From: Candidatus Leptovillus affinis
Lineage (GTDB): Bacteria > Chloroflexota > Anaerolineae > Promineifilales > Promineifilaceae
Direction of reading: 5' to 3'
NCBI GenBank assembly: GCA_016705235.1
Contig: JADIYP010000006.1
Coordinates: forward strand, 1,116,001-1,180,000
Length of the DNA: 64,000 nt
Shown: piece by piece, positions 1 to 8,111 of the stretch
Numbering within the stretch: the first letter of the stretch is position 1
How the letters are laid out: each line of letters begins with the position of its first letter
Notes under the pieces: model-generated
What the model was told of the DNA's origin: nothing
The model's database searches: none
What the model saw: only the letters and a program-made list of their open reading frames with translations
Made by a program: the position numbers and the translations under genes

Positions 1-654
1 CCGGAAATTGGGCGGGATATTGTAAACCTGTTTCATTCGCTCACCGGCTACGCCCCAGGACAAGAATATAAGCGGGTGCTGCTGGCCCCCCGCTATATGC
101 GCCAGGCATTCTCTAATCTCATCGAACAGGAGATGAGCAATGCGCGCAAGTTTGGTAACGGCCGTATCATCGCCAAAATGAACGCCCTCGACGACGTAAA
201 AATCATTCGCGAACTATACGCCGCTTCCCAGGCCGGCGTGCAAATCGACCTGATTTTGCGCGGACACTGCCAACTTCGGCCGGGAGTGCCGGGTTTCAGC
301 GAAAACATTCGCGTCATCAGCATCTTAGGCCGCTTTTTAGAACATGATCGCATCTTTTATTTCCACAACAACGGCGAACCACACATTTTTATCGGCAGCG
401 CCGATTGGCGCGGCCGAAATCTGAACGACCGCGTGGAATTGATTACCCCCATCGACGAACCCACCCTGCAGAAGCGGCTGATCGACATTCTGGAAGCAGC
501 GCTCAACGACAACCGGCTGGCCTGGGATTTACAGGCAGATGGCAAATACATCTTACGCCACCCCGCCCCCGGTGAGCCAGAGCGCAATTTTCACGAATTA
601 CTGATGAAAAAAGCGCGCAAACGGATCAAACGCAACAAAAGCTGGCGTTATTGA
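1..654 (+). CDS. ppk1: Polyphosphate kinase 1, C-terminal part (5' end outside window)
   Basis: The frame is open from base 1 and ends at TGA 652-654, giving about 217 residues, roughly the last third of a Ppk1. The enzyme makes polyphosphate from the gamma phosphate of ATP at the membrane. The visible part matches the C-terminal PLD-like domains: a GRIIAKMNAL segment, the LRPGVPG stretch, then FLEHDRIFYF containing the conserved second-domain histidine, followed by IGSADWRGRN. The C-terminus is basic (KKARKRIKRNKSW). The N-terminal domains and the autophosphorylated histidine region lie outside the window. The next gene follows after 48 bases and may be co-transcribed. Family assignment is secure. 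Confidence 0.95.
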   Translation, partial: PEIGRDIVNLFHSLTGYAPGQEYKRVLLAPRYMRQAFSNLIEQEMSNARKFGNGRIIAKMNALDDVKIIRELYAASQAGVQIDLILRGHCQLRPGVPGFSENIRVISILGRFLEHDRIFYFHNNGEPHIFIGSADWRGRNLNDRVELITPIDEPTLQKRLIDILEAALNDNRLAWDLQADGKYILRHPAPGEPERNFHELLMKKARKRIKRNKSWRY

Positions 655-702
655 TGATCCGCGAGATTGTCCAATTGAAGCAAATTTGAAAGGGAGGCGC
701 CT

Positions 703-1146
703 ATGTATAAAAAGATTTTGGTTCCACTAGATGGTTCGGATCGCGCTGCGGCTATTCTGCCCCACGTCATCGACATGGCGCAGTGCAATCAGGCCTCGGT
801 GACCTTGCTGCAAGTGATCGAACGAGAAGTCGTGCTTGTCAGTCCGTATGATCCGCTAACTTCCTTTGAGCCTGAAAACCTCATCGCGCAGCAGATAACC
901 GACGCTGAAGCGTACCTCGACGCTCACTGCGCCCATCTACAAGAATTGGGCATCGCGGTGCAGCGCCTTGTGAAACGCGGCCCGGTGGTCGAAACCGTAA
1001 TCGAGATCGCCAATGAGGCTGACGTTGATTTAATTGCCATGGCTAGCCACGGCCGTAGTGGTCTGGCTCGTGTTTTATTTGGCAGTGTGGCTACTGGGGT
1101 GCTGCAACACGCCCGCCAACCTTTGCTGCTCATCCGCTCCCGCTAA
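703..1146 (+). CDS. Universal stress protein, UspA family
   Basis: A 147-residue single-domain Usp. It begins MYKKILVPLDGSD, the usual first strand and nucleotide loop, and ends with HGRSGLARVLFGS, which corresponds to the ATP-binding G-x2-G-x9-G(S/T) signature. The first glycine of that signature is alanine here (MASHG), while the later glycine and serine are kept, so ATP binding is probable but not certain. The start is supported by GGGAGG a few bases upstream. It lies between ppk1 and small membrane proteins; stress proteins of this type are often expressed with energy-storage genes, but no regulation can be read here. Confidence 0.93.
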   Translation: MYKKILVPLDGSDRAAAILPHVIDMAQCNQASVTLLQVIEREVVLVSPYDPLTSFEPENLIAQQITDAEAYLDAHCAHLQELGIAVQRLVKRGPVVETVIEIANEADVDLIAMASHGRSGLARVLFGSVATGVLQHARQPLLLIRSR

Positions 1147-1182
1147 CCCATCCCCATCACCCTCTGCCTGCTTGGAGGGATC

Positions 1183-1551
1183 ATGAAACAATCGCGTACA
1201 TTTAAATATATTGCCCGCATCATTGCGCTGGTCTGGGCTGGCTGGTGGGTCTTTTTCGGCCTTGCCTCGGGCATCGGCGAAGGTCTGGACCCGATAGGCG
1301 TGGTGATACACACGGCCGTTCCTGGCCTGATTTTCCTCGTTCTGGCCATTATCGCCTGGCTGCGCCAAGACATCGGCGGCGCATTGTTAGTCCTGGCCGG
1401 ACTGGTCATCATGGTCATTTACCCGCTCATGGCTCGTGGATCGCTCTCCATCAGCACAATTTTGGTAACGATGTCCATGCTGGCGCTGCCGCCGCTGATC
1501 GCCGGCGGGCTGTGCCTGGCCTGCTGGCGGCAATCGCTCTACACTGTGTAA
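1183..1551 (+). CDS. Small integral membrane protein, unknown function
   Basis: A 122-residue protein with about four hydrophobic segments (around residues 11-30, 42-60, 66-84 and 92-112) and short charged loops. A purine-rich GGAGGG precedes the ATG. No catalytic or metal-binding motif is visible and I do not recognise the family beyond small membrane proteins of unknown function. It shares general layout and a CWR-containing C-terminus (ACWRQS) with the next membrane protein at 1738 (TCWRRN), so the two may be distant paralogues; this is inference from short similarity. Confidence 0.75.
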   Translation: MKQSRTFKYIARIIALVWAGWWVFFGLASGIGEGLDPIGVVIHTAVPGLIFLVLAIIAWLRQDIGGALLVLAGLVIMVIYPLMARGSLSISTILVTMSMLALPPLIAGGLCLACWRQSLYTV

Positions 1552-1609
1552 TTCTGCTTTACACTGAGGATTTAGCTCACTGTCACCTGTTACAGATGAC
1601 AACCGTTAC

Positions 1610-1635
1610 TAGGGGGAAACGGCCGTTTCCCCCTA
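1610..1635. repeat. 26-bp perfect palindrome centred on ACGGCCGT
   Basis: The bases around 1611-1634 read the same on both strands: AGGGGGAAAC then GGCCGTTTCCCCCT, extended by one T/A pair on each side. It lies between two small membrane-protein genes and could fold as a strong hairpin with an adjacent TATAATAA run. It may act as a terminator or attenuator, or be an extended copy of the dispersed ACGGCCGT element. Confidence 0.8.
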
Positions 1636-1737
1636 TAATAATCCATAGAAGACCCTGCGTTTTTGTTCACCATCGCCGCCAACATCCAACTCAACTAAGC
1701 GATCCGCTCACCCGAAACGGATCATGGAGGTGACATC

Positions 1738-2151
1738 ATGGCGCAAGTCACAAATGGCAACAACCACCTGACGCAAGAAAACCCAAAACCAGTCGGCGAC
1801 ATGCGATTTTTTGCCCGATCCGTAGGCCTGCTGGCCTTCCTCACCGGCCTGATCTACCTGAGCGTTATCGGCACAGACGGCATTGCCGCCGCCCGCTCCC
1901 GGCAGCTGCCCGAAGCCGCAATCCTCCTGTTCGCCCTGGTAAGCGTGGCCACGGCCAGCATTTTGTGCGCCTGGCGATGGGAGGCCGCCGGCAGCATGGT
2001 GGCAGTGCTGAGCGCGCTGGGCATTGCCTTTCTGGCCTACCTCACATTCCCTGAACGCCAGTTGTTTTCGGCGTTTGCCTACAGTTCGCCCTTCCTCGTC
2101 ACCGGCATCTTATTTTTCACCTGCTGGCGGCGAAATCGGAACGCTGCCTAA
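1738..2151 (+). CDS. Small integral membrane protein, unknown function
   Basis: A 137-residue protein with a polar N-terminus of about 23 residues and then four hydrophobic helices. It ends in a basic tail (CWRRNRNAA), consistent with a cytoplasmic C-terminus. GGAGGTGA precedes the ATG at good spacing. A short inverted repeat, GATCCG at 1701-1706 and CGGATC at 1718-1723, sits just upstream of the ribosome-binding site. No function can be assigned; it resembles the neighbour at 1183 in size and topology. Confidence 0.75.
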   Translation: MAQVTNGNNHLTQENPKPVGDMRFFARSVGLLAFLTGLIYLSVIGTDGIAAARSRQLPEAAILLFALVSVATASILCAWRWEAAGSMVAVLSALGIAFLAYLTFPERQLFSAFAYSSPFLVTGILFFTCWRRNRNAA

Positions 2152-2457
2152 ACCCAGCCCGATTTCACACCACGGCTAATCGGCCAAAATCGCCGTCATT
2201 TCGGCTGAGATTTGCCTGCGCGTTTGGGGCGACCGGGGCAATCGCCCGGAGCTTCGTCTACAAACCTGGACGGTCTACGGCCAGAGCAAAACTGGCGAAA
2301 ATTACCCATTTCCCCCTCCCTGCCATTCCTTTTCGAATCCACCAGACCAGATTGTGCAATAATTCACAAAAGGTATTTCTGTCACGCATTTCCATGACAA
2401 GTGTCACTGTCTGCATAATGGCAGATCGCGTAACGTATGCTCTGGAGGAGCTTTCCA
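2152..2457. other. Intergenic region upstream of the hydrogenase operon
   Basis: About 306 bases with no convincing gene; the short frames here lack coding character and ribosome-binding sites. It should hold the promoter of the hydrogenase operon. Two inverted repeats are visible near its right end (2352-2369 and 2380-2399). No clear -10/-35 pair could be chosen by eye. Confidence 0.6.
2352..2369. promoter_or_regulatory. CRP/FNR-type palindromic operator candidate
   Basis: TTGTG and CACAA flank eight A/T-rich bases. The inner part reads TGTGC-AATAAT-TCACA, one mismatch from the TGTGA-N6-TCACA pattern bound by many CRP/FNR-superfamily regulators. It lies about 90 bases upstream of the first hydrogenase gene. 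A second inverted repeat, TGTCA-N10-TGACA, follows at 2380-2399. The function is inferred from pattern only. Confidence 0.35.
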
Positions 2458-3039
2458 ATGTATTTAAATCTTGTTCTGATGATCGCCGCTGCCTTGTGCG
2501 CGCTGCAAGCATTACGAACCAAACAACTCCTGGCCTCTGCTTTGTGGCTGGCGTGTACCAGCGGCATTGTTGCCGGTTGGTTGTATGCCCTGGGCGCGCA
2601 CGAAGTGGCCGTAATTGAACTGAGCGTGGGCGCTGGGCTGGTTACGGTCTTGTTTGTGTTTGGCATTACCATTGCCGGTGAAGATGCGCTGGGGTTACGG
2701 CCGTTAGTGCCCTGGGCATTGGCTGGCAGTCTGGCTCTGGCGCTGATTGGGCTGGTGGGTTGGTTTATATTGCCGGTGGCCGAGGCGAGTACGGCCGTAA
2801 CCGAACCCACCTTCTCCACCACCTTGTGGGACCAGCGCGGGCTGGACATGCTCGTCCAAATCGGGCTGATATTCGCCGGCGTCTTAGGCATATTGGGCAT
2901 TCTGGCCGAAAAAGAGACGGCCGAAGAGCAAGCCATCGCCAATTACAAGGCACGCCAGACCACCCTGATCATCCCCCAAACACAAGCCTACCCCTTGGAA
3001 CTGCCCTCAGACACGCCTATCAAGGAGTCCCACGTATGA
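2458..3039 (+). CDS. Hydrogenase membrane subunit, MbhD/NuoJ-like (DUF4040 type)
   Basis: A 193-residue membrane protein that opens the hydrogenase operon. It has about five hydrophobic helices and contains VAVIELSVGAGLVTVLFVF, the pattern shared by MbhD/MrpB-like and NuoJ-like subunits. In related complexes this subunit belongs to the ion-translocating membrane module. I chose the ATG at 2458, which has GGAGGAG seven bases upstream, rather than an in-frame codon 21 bases earlier. The stop overlaps the next start (ATGA at 3036-3039), indicating translational coupling. The hydrophilic C-terminal tail is about 40 residues. Confidence 0.85.
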   Translation: MYLNLVLMIAAALCALQALRTKQLLASALWLACTSGIVAGWLYALGAHEVAVIELSVGAGLVTVLFVFGITIAGEDALGLRPLVPWALAGSLALALIGLVGWFILPVAEASTAVTEPTFSTTLWDQRGLDMLVQIGLIFAGVLGILGILAEKETAEEQAIANYKARQTTLIIPQTQAYPLELPSDTPIKESHV

Positions 3040-3344
3040 CCACAGAATTTACCATTATCGCCGGCGGCGTATTATGCCTGCTTGGCGTTGGACTATATGG
3101 CCTGCTTACGGTCCGCAACCTGTTTCAGGTGATCATCGCCCTCCAGATTTTGGTCAAAGGCGCCATCATCGCTCTGGTAGCGGCGGGGAAAATCAGCGGC
3201 CAAATAAACTTGGGCCAAAGTTTGGCCGTTACGGTCATTGTCGCCGACACCATTGTGGCCGTTATTGGTCTGGCTTTAGCTGTTCAGGTAAAACGCCTTA
3301 CAGGCTCCCTGGACGTGAAAAATCTGGCCACCCTGCGGAGGTAA
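3036..3344 (+). CDS. Hydrogenase membrane subunit, NuoK/MrpC/HyfE-like
   Basis: A 102-residue protein with three predicted transmembrane helices, the size and layout of NuoK and MrpC. The segment QVIIALQILVKGAII resembles the second helix of that family. In complex I and Mrp-type modules the subunit carries an ion path next to the antiporter-like subunits. It overlaps the preceding gene by four bases and is followed three bases later by the NuoL-like gene, so it is firmly inside the operon. Confidence 0.85.
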   Translation: MTTEFTIIAGGVLCLLGVGLYGLLTVRNLFQVIIALQILVKGAIIALVAAGKISGQINLGQSLAVTVIVADTIVAVIGLALAVQVKRLTGSLDVKNLATLRR

Positions 3345-3347
3345 TCT

Positions 3348-5096
3348 ATGAGCGCCTGGTTCATCATTCTTACCATTGGATTATCCTGGTTGGGCGCAGT
3401 TTGCGTCTGGCTGGCCGGCGATAATCGACCGCGCGCCCAACATGCGCTGGCCGTCTGCTTCTCGCTGGCCGCAGGCGCAGCCGCCCTGGCCCTCATCCCC
3501 AATACCGCCGATAAGGCAGTCATCAGCCTGGATGCAGGCAGCGTGTTTGGCCTGTTTACCTTTGTAGCCGATGGTTTGGGCGTGTTTCTGGCGGTTGTCG
3601 CCACAGTGATTGGCAGTCTCGCGGTCATTTTTTCCGTGGAATATATGCGTGGTGAAGCGCAGTTGGGGCGCTACTACGCCCTGGTGCTGCTCTTTATCGG
3701 ATCGATGGCCGGTCTGGTGCTGACAGGCAGCCTGTTCCTGATGTTCGTCTTTTGGGAAATGACGGCGCTGTGCTCTTATGCTCTCATCTCTTTTTATAAT
3801 GACGATCCCAAAGCAGTGCGCGGCGGCATCAAGGCGCTGATCATTACGCAGTTTGGCGGCATTGGCCTGCTGGCGGGCACGCTGGCCGCTTATGTTTACC
3901 TGGGCGACTATCAGATCAACACGCTGCTGGCGAAGGCGCAAACGCTGCCGGGCGGCGTTTTGAGCTTTATCGCCTTCGCTTTCTTGTTCGCGGCGATGGC
4001 CAAATCGGCCCAAGTTCCGTTCCACACCTGGCTGCCAGACGCGATGGAGGCGCCAACGCCGGTGAGTGCGCTCATCCACGCGGCAACAATGGTGAATGCG
4101 GGCGTTTATTTGCTGGCCCGGTTTTATCCGGCTTTTGCAGAGGTGGCGGGTTGGAAAACGGCCGTGCTCCTTATCGGCCTCATCACGGCTCTGCTGGCGG
4201 CGCTAACGGCCGTTGTGGCCACAGACCTCAAGCGCGTGCTGGCTTATTCCACCGTCAGCCAATTGGGGTATATGGTTTACGCTATTGGCGTTGGTGGCGT
4301 GTTTGCCAGCCAATTCCATCTGTTCAGCCATGCCGTGTTTAAGGCGCTGCTGTTTTTAGGCGCGGGCGCGGTGATCCACGCCACCGGCACGCGGGACATG
4401 CGCCAGATGGGCGGCCTGCGCAAGCAAATGCCGGTCGTCAGCGTGGTGTTTATCATCGGGGCGGCCGCCCTGGCAGGACTTCCAATCCTCAATGGCTTCT
4501 GGAGTAAAGAACTCATTTTGGAAGGTGGGCTGGAAAACGGGCCAATTTGGGCTTATGGCGGCATGGTTTTGGGCGCGGGCATCACGGCTTATTACACCTT
4601 GCGCATGGTTTCGCTGGTATTTTTTGGCCAACCGCAAGGCAAAAAACAGGTTCATGACGCCGGTTCTCCGATGAAAACGGCGCTGATTCCGTTGGCCTTC
4701 GGCACGCTGACCACCTGGCTGCTGGTGGGCTTGTTCGGCAGTTGGCTGCAAGCAACGCTGCCTTACCACGAACTCCACACCATGACTATTGGCGAGATGC
4801 TGCTCAGAATTGCATCGGAACCGGCCACCTGGCTGGCGCTGGGTGTCATTGCTCTAGGTATAGCGGCATGGCTGCTGCGCGGCCGGCTGGCAGGGCTGGC
4901 TCCGGCGCTCTCAGGCTTTGGCCGGGCGGCCGCCAACGGATTTGGAGCTGAAACATTGAACCGGGGCGCGGTGGCTCTGACGCAAAGAGCAGCGGCCGCG
5001 CTGCAGGTAACGCAGACCGGCCAATTGAACTGGAATGTGCTGGGCATTATGGCCGCGCTGGTGGTGGTGCTGTTGGTCTTGGCGGGAGCGGCTTAA
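3348..5096 (+). CDS. Hydrogenase antiporter-like subunit, NuoL/MbhH/HyfB-like
   Basis: A 582-residue polytopic protein of the proton-conducting membrane transporter family. The core shows FWEMTALCSYALISF with the family glutamate and AKSAQVPFHTWLPDAMEAP with the conserved helix-7 lysine, followed by PVSALIHAATMVNAGVYLLAR, which is the NuoL-type version of the motif. It is slightly shorter than typical NuoL and lacks the very long lateral-helix extension seen in the NuoL at 20.4-22.6 kb. GGAGG precedes the ATG. It probably pumps ions when the hydrogenase turns over. Confidence 0.92.
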   Translation: MSAWFIILTIGLSWLGAVCVWLAGDNRPRAQHALAVCFSLAAGAAALALIPNTADKAVISLDAGSVFGLFTFVADGLGVFLAVVATVIGSLAVIFSVEYMRGEAQLGRYYALVLLFIGSMAGLVLTGSLFLMFVFWEMTALCSYALISFYNDDPKAVRGGIKALIITQFGGIGLLAGTLAAYVYLGDYQINTLLAKAQTLPGGVLSFIAFAFLFAAMAKSAQVPFHTWLPDAMEAPTPVSALIHAATMVNAGVYLLARFYPAFAEVAGWKTAVLLIGLITALLAALTAVVATDLKRVLAYSTVSQLGYMVYAIGVGGVFASQFHLFSHAVFKALLFLGAGAVIHATGTRDMRQMGGLRKQMPVVSVVFIIGAAALAGLPILNGFWSKELILEGGLENGPIWAYGGMVLGAGITAYYTLRMVSLVFFGQPQGKKQVHDAGSPMKTALIPLAFGTLTTWLLVGLFGSWLQATLPYHELHTMTIGEMLLRIASEPATWLALGVIALGIAAWLLRGRLAGLAPALSGFGRAAANGFGAETLNRGAVALTQRAAAALQVTQTGQLNWNVLGIMAALVVVLLVLAGAA

Positions 5097-5111
5097 GCCG
5101 AGAGATGTTTT

Positions 5112-6641
5112 ATGGATATGAACGCATTGACAAATCTTCCCGTATTTTTGTGGCTGATTTGGCTGCCGTTGTTATGGTCGCCGGTGGTTTATTTGATAGG
5201 GCGTCTGGCGCGGCGGCGGATGGCCACAGACACGGCCGTTGCCCGGTGGGTAGCCTTGATTGCCATTCTCAGCACGTGGCTGCCCTTCGCCTGGACGTGG
5301 CAAGCATTTAAGGCCAGCGGCCCACTCAGTTATACCCTGGGCACGATTACGCTGCGGCTGGATGGATTGAGCTTGCTGCTGGCAACGGCCGTGCTGGCCC
5401 TCTCCACCCTCGTCGTCATTTACTCCAACACCTACATGCACGGCGAGCTTGGCGAATCCAAATATTACGCCATGCTGGTGGCCATATCTGGCGTGATGGT
5501 AGGATTGGGCTGCGCCGCCGACCTCTTTAACCTCTGGCTGTGGTTCGAGGCCATGGCCATCACCTCCTATTTGCTGGTTGCTTTTTACCGCGATCAGGCC
5601 GCCTCTCTGGAAGCAGGCATCAAATATCTGGTGCAAAGCGCGGTCGGTTCGGTGTTTGTGTTGATGGGCATAGCGCTGGTGCTGGCGCAAACCGGCACGC
5701 TGGATATTGTGCAAATCCAGGCTGCCGCGGCCGGACAGTCCGATTCATGGGTGCTGCTGGCGGCCGGAGGGCTGTTTATCGTTGGTTTTGGCGTAAAAAT
5801 CGCCATCGTACCCATGCACACCTGGCTGCCAGACGCTCATTCACAAGCACCCAGCGGCATCAGCGCCATGTTATCCGGCGTGGTTATCGAAGCTGGTCTG
5901 ATCGCTCTGCTGCGAGCGTTGGCCCCGCTGGCCGGAACCACGACAACCTGGGGCATCTTGCTCATTATTTTTGGCGTGTCGAATATGGTGGTTGGCAACT
6001 TGCTGGCGCTGCGGCAGCAGCAAGTGAAGCGGCTGCTGGCTTTTTCCAGTATTGCCCATGTGGGATATATGCTGATTGGTTTGGGCATTGCCATCTATTT
6101 TGGCGAGGCGGCGGGCGCGGAAGGTAGTTTTTTCCACCTGTTGAGCCACACCATGATGAAGGGATTGGCCTTTCTTTCTGCCGGTGCGCTGTTGTATGTG
6201 ATGCATACGGCGCGCGGCGAGCACGACCCGCTGCTGATTGCCGATCTGGCCGGAGCTTCACAAAAGTACCCTTTGGTTGCACTGGTGTTTAGCATTGCAC
6301 TGCTGGGGCTGGGCGGGCTGCCGCCGTTGGTAGGCTTCATGTCCAAATGGCAAATCTTGGTGGCCGGATTTGAGACGCGCAGTTTGATGATGGTTGGCAT
6401 CATTGCATTTGTGGCGTTGAACAGTGTGCTGTCGTTGGCATATTATGCGCCGATGGTGAATGCGGTGTATCGGAAACGGCCGTCAACGGCCGTTCTGTCC
6501 GGCCAACCTGTGCCGGCCATGATGAATATCCCTCTGGTTCTGCTGGCGGCAGCCATATTGATTGTTGGTTTCTGGCCCAGTCTGGTAAATGGGGTTGTGC
6601 AACCAGCCGGGACAGCCCTGATGGCCGCTTTTGGCGGATGA
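5112..6641 (+). CDS. Hydrogenase antiporter-like subunit, NuoM/N-like (HyfF/MrpD type)
   Basis: A 509-residue polytopic protein of the same transporter family as its neighbour. It carries LWFEAMAITSYLLVAF with the conserved acidic residue and FGVKIAIVPMHTWLPDAHS with the helix-7 lysine, followed by SGISAMLSGVVIEAGL where classical NuoM has an AGVLLK segment; the lysine there is replaced. This points to the hydrogenase/Mrp branch rather than to true NuoM. It is the second ion-pumping subunit of this complex. A second in-frame ATG occurs two codons in, so the exact start is uncertain by six bases. Confidence 0.9.
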   Translation: MDMNALTNLPVFLWLIWLPLLWSPVVYLIGRLARRRMATDTAVARWVALIAILSTWLPFAWTWQAFKASGPLSYTLGTITLRLDGLSLLLATAVLALSTLVVIYSNTYMHGELGESKYYAMLVAISGVMVGLGCAADLFNLWLWFEAMAITSYLLVAFYRDQAASLEAGIKYLVQSAVGSVFVLMGIALVLAQTGTLDIVQIQAAAAGQSDSWVLLAAGGLFIVGFGVKIAIVPMHTWLPDAHSQAPSGISAMLSGVVIEAGLIALLRALAPLAGTTTTWGILLIIFGVSNMVVGNLLALRQQQVKRLLAFSSIAHVGYMLIGLGIAIYFGEAAGAEGSFFHLLSHTMMKGLAFLSAGALLYVMHTARGEHDPLLIADLAGASQKYPLVALVFSIALLGLGGLPPLVGFMSKWQILVAGFETRSLMMVGIIAFVALNSVLSLAYYAPMVNAVYRKRPSTAVLSGQPVPAMMNIPLVLLAAAILIVGFWPSLVNGVVQPAGTALMAAFGG

Positions 6642-6675
6642 CCGCTTGTAGCGGGTCGGTTATAGGAGTGATTGA

Positions 6676-6987
6676 ATGAGTGTTTTGCTAATTCCACCGA
6701 TTGCTTTTGTACTCTACATTATTCTGGTGGGTATTTTATCTGGCTTCGGTAAGCTGTTGGCCGGGCCAGCCAACCCTTCTGCCAATAAATCGAGTTCTTA
6801 TACCGGCGGCGAATCGCTGCCAGTTCGCATTGGGCTGCCAGGCTACCGGCCGTTTTTTGTGATCGCCTTGTTTTTTGCTGTCCTACATTTGGGTGTGCTG
6901 ATGTTAGGCAGCAGCACAGCCTCCCCCATCGCCGCTTTGTATTTGGCCGGGCTGATTTTAGCGCTGGTGGCTTTAATTTTAGGGTGA
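6676..6987 (+). CDS. Hydrogenase membrane subunit, NuoA-like
   Basis: A 103-residue protein with three hydrophobic segments. The motif SSYTGGESLPV stands where NuoA has YECGxE, so the loop cysteine found in complex I NuoA is missing. In complex I this loop lies close to the quinone cavity; a hydrogenase does not need that site, which fits the divergence. AGGAG lies upstream of the ATG and the gene is followed seven bases later by the small-subunit gene. The assignment as NuoA-like rests on size, topology and position between membrane and peripheral genes. Confidence 0.7.
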   Translation: MSVLLIPPIAFVLYIILVGILSGFGKLLAGPANPSANKSSSYTGGESLPVRIGLPGYRPFFVIALFFAVLHLGVLMLGSSTASPIAALYLAGLILALVALILG

Positions 6988-6993
6988 GAGACC

Positions 6994-7515
6994 ATGACAA
7001 ATTTTAGTCTGACCAACGAATGGAACAATGTGCTGCTCAAGGTAAAAAAATGGGCACGGATAAACTCGCCCTGGTTGATTCATTACAACAGCGGCTCGTG
7101 TAACGGCTGCGACATCGAGATTTTGGCGACCTTAACGCCGCGTTACGACGCCGAGCGGTTTGGCGTGAAGCTGCAAGGCAGTCCGCGCCACGCCGACGTG
7201 CTGATTTGCACCGGTCCGGTCACGCGCCAGTCGCGGGATCGTTTGCTGCGAATTTACGAGCAGATGCCTGACCCGAAATTTGTGGTGGCGGTAGGCTCTT
7301 GCGCAATCTCCGGCGGCGTTTTCCAGGGCTGTTACAACGTAGTTGGTCACATCGACGAAGTGATTCCGGTGGATGCGTATGTGCCGGGCTGCCCGCCGCG
7401 ACCGGAAGCGATTATTGACGGCCTGGTGAAATTGTTGACCGCCATTCAAAAGGGCGCGCCGGTTGAACCACCAGCCATTACTCAGTTAACCGAGGAGATT
7501 TACGATGCTGCCTGA
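6994..7515 (+). CDS. Energy-converting [NiFe] hydrogenase small subunit, NuoB-like
   Basis: A 173-residue soluble subunit that holds the proximal [4Fe-4S] cluster. All four ligand positions are visible: C36 and C39 in GSCNGCD, C103 in VGSCA and C133 in PGCPPRP. The C-x2-C arrangement is that of group 4 hydrogenase small subunits. It passes electrons between the ferredoxin-like subunit and the NiFe site in the large subunit. The stop overlaps the next start by 11 bases. There is no Tat signal, as expected for a cytoplasmic-facing enzyme. Confidence 0.95.
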   Translation: MTNFSLTNEWNNVLLKVKKWARINSPWLIHYNSGSCNGCDIEILATLTPRYDAERFGVKLQGSPRHADVLICTGPVTRQSRDRLLRIYEQMPDPKFVVAVGSCAISGGVFQGCYNVVGHIDEVIPVDAYVPGCPPRPEAIIDGLVKLLTAIQKGAPVEPPAITQLTEEIYDAA

Positions 7516-8089
7516 ATTTGATAACAAGTCCGGCCAATCGCAAGCAGAACAAGCGCTAAGTCGGGTGGAACAATTGCTGGAGACCTGGCGAGAGAAGCTA
7601 AATAAACCACAACCAAGCGAGAGAACGTTGGTTGGAGGCGAAAACCCGCTTATTTTTCCGTATGCCAAAAGACGCATTATGTTAACGGGGAACGGCCGTC
7701 CTGATGTATTAGACATTTCTGTTCACCCAGACGAACTTCTGGAAGTCGTGCAAACCCTGTTAGATGGTGACTGGGGCTATCTGATTACCATCACAGGCTT
7801 GGATTTGGGGCCGGAAGCGGGCGAAATTGAGATTCTTTATCATTTTGCTGAGGGCGCGGCGGTGGTTACGTTGTCGGTACGGGTGGAGAGGGAAACGGCC
7901 GTTATCCCCAGCATTTGCCCCATCATCCCTTCCGCCAGCTTTTTTGAACGCGAACTGGTTGAAATGCTAGGCATCACCATCCTGAACACACCCAACACCG
8001 ACCACCTATTTTTGCCAGACGATTGGCCAGCAGACACCTACCCTCTGCGCAAAGAATTCAACACAGAAAACCAACAGGCGGCAAACTAA
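7505..8089 (+). CDS. Hydrogenase subunit, NuoC-like (30 kDa type)
   Basis: A 194-residue protein. The N-terminal 60 residues are variable and charged; the rest carries the NuoC-like fold ending in FFERELVEMLGITILN, then DHLFLPDDWP and YPLRKEF, the classic signature of this family. Here it is separate from the large subunit, unlike HycE/HyfG of E. coli in which the two are fused. A GAGGAG ribosome-binding site inside the preceding gene supports the ATG at 7505. It is structural and binds the large subunit. Confidence 0.92.
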   Translation: MLPEFDNKSGQSQAEQALSRVEQLLETWREKLNKPQPSERTLVGGENPLIFPYAKRRIMLTGNGRPDVLDISVHPDELLEVVQTLLDGDWGYLITITGLDLGPEAGEIEILYHFAEGAAVVTLSVRVERETAVIPSICPIIPSASFFERELVEMLGITILNTPNTDHLFLPDDWPADTYPLRKEFNTENQQAAN

Positions 8090-8111
8090 AAGACCCAACA
8101 GGAATTAAACG

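Noticed and set aside
2212..2512. Short frames before the hydrogenase operon on both strands
   Set aside because: No ribosome-binding site, no recognisable domain, and they overlap the probable promoter region.
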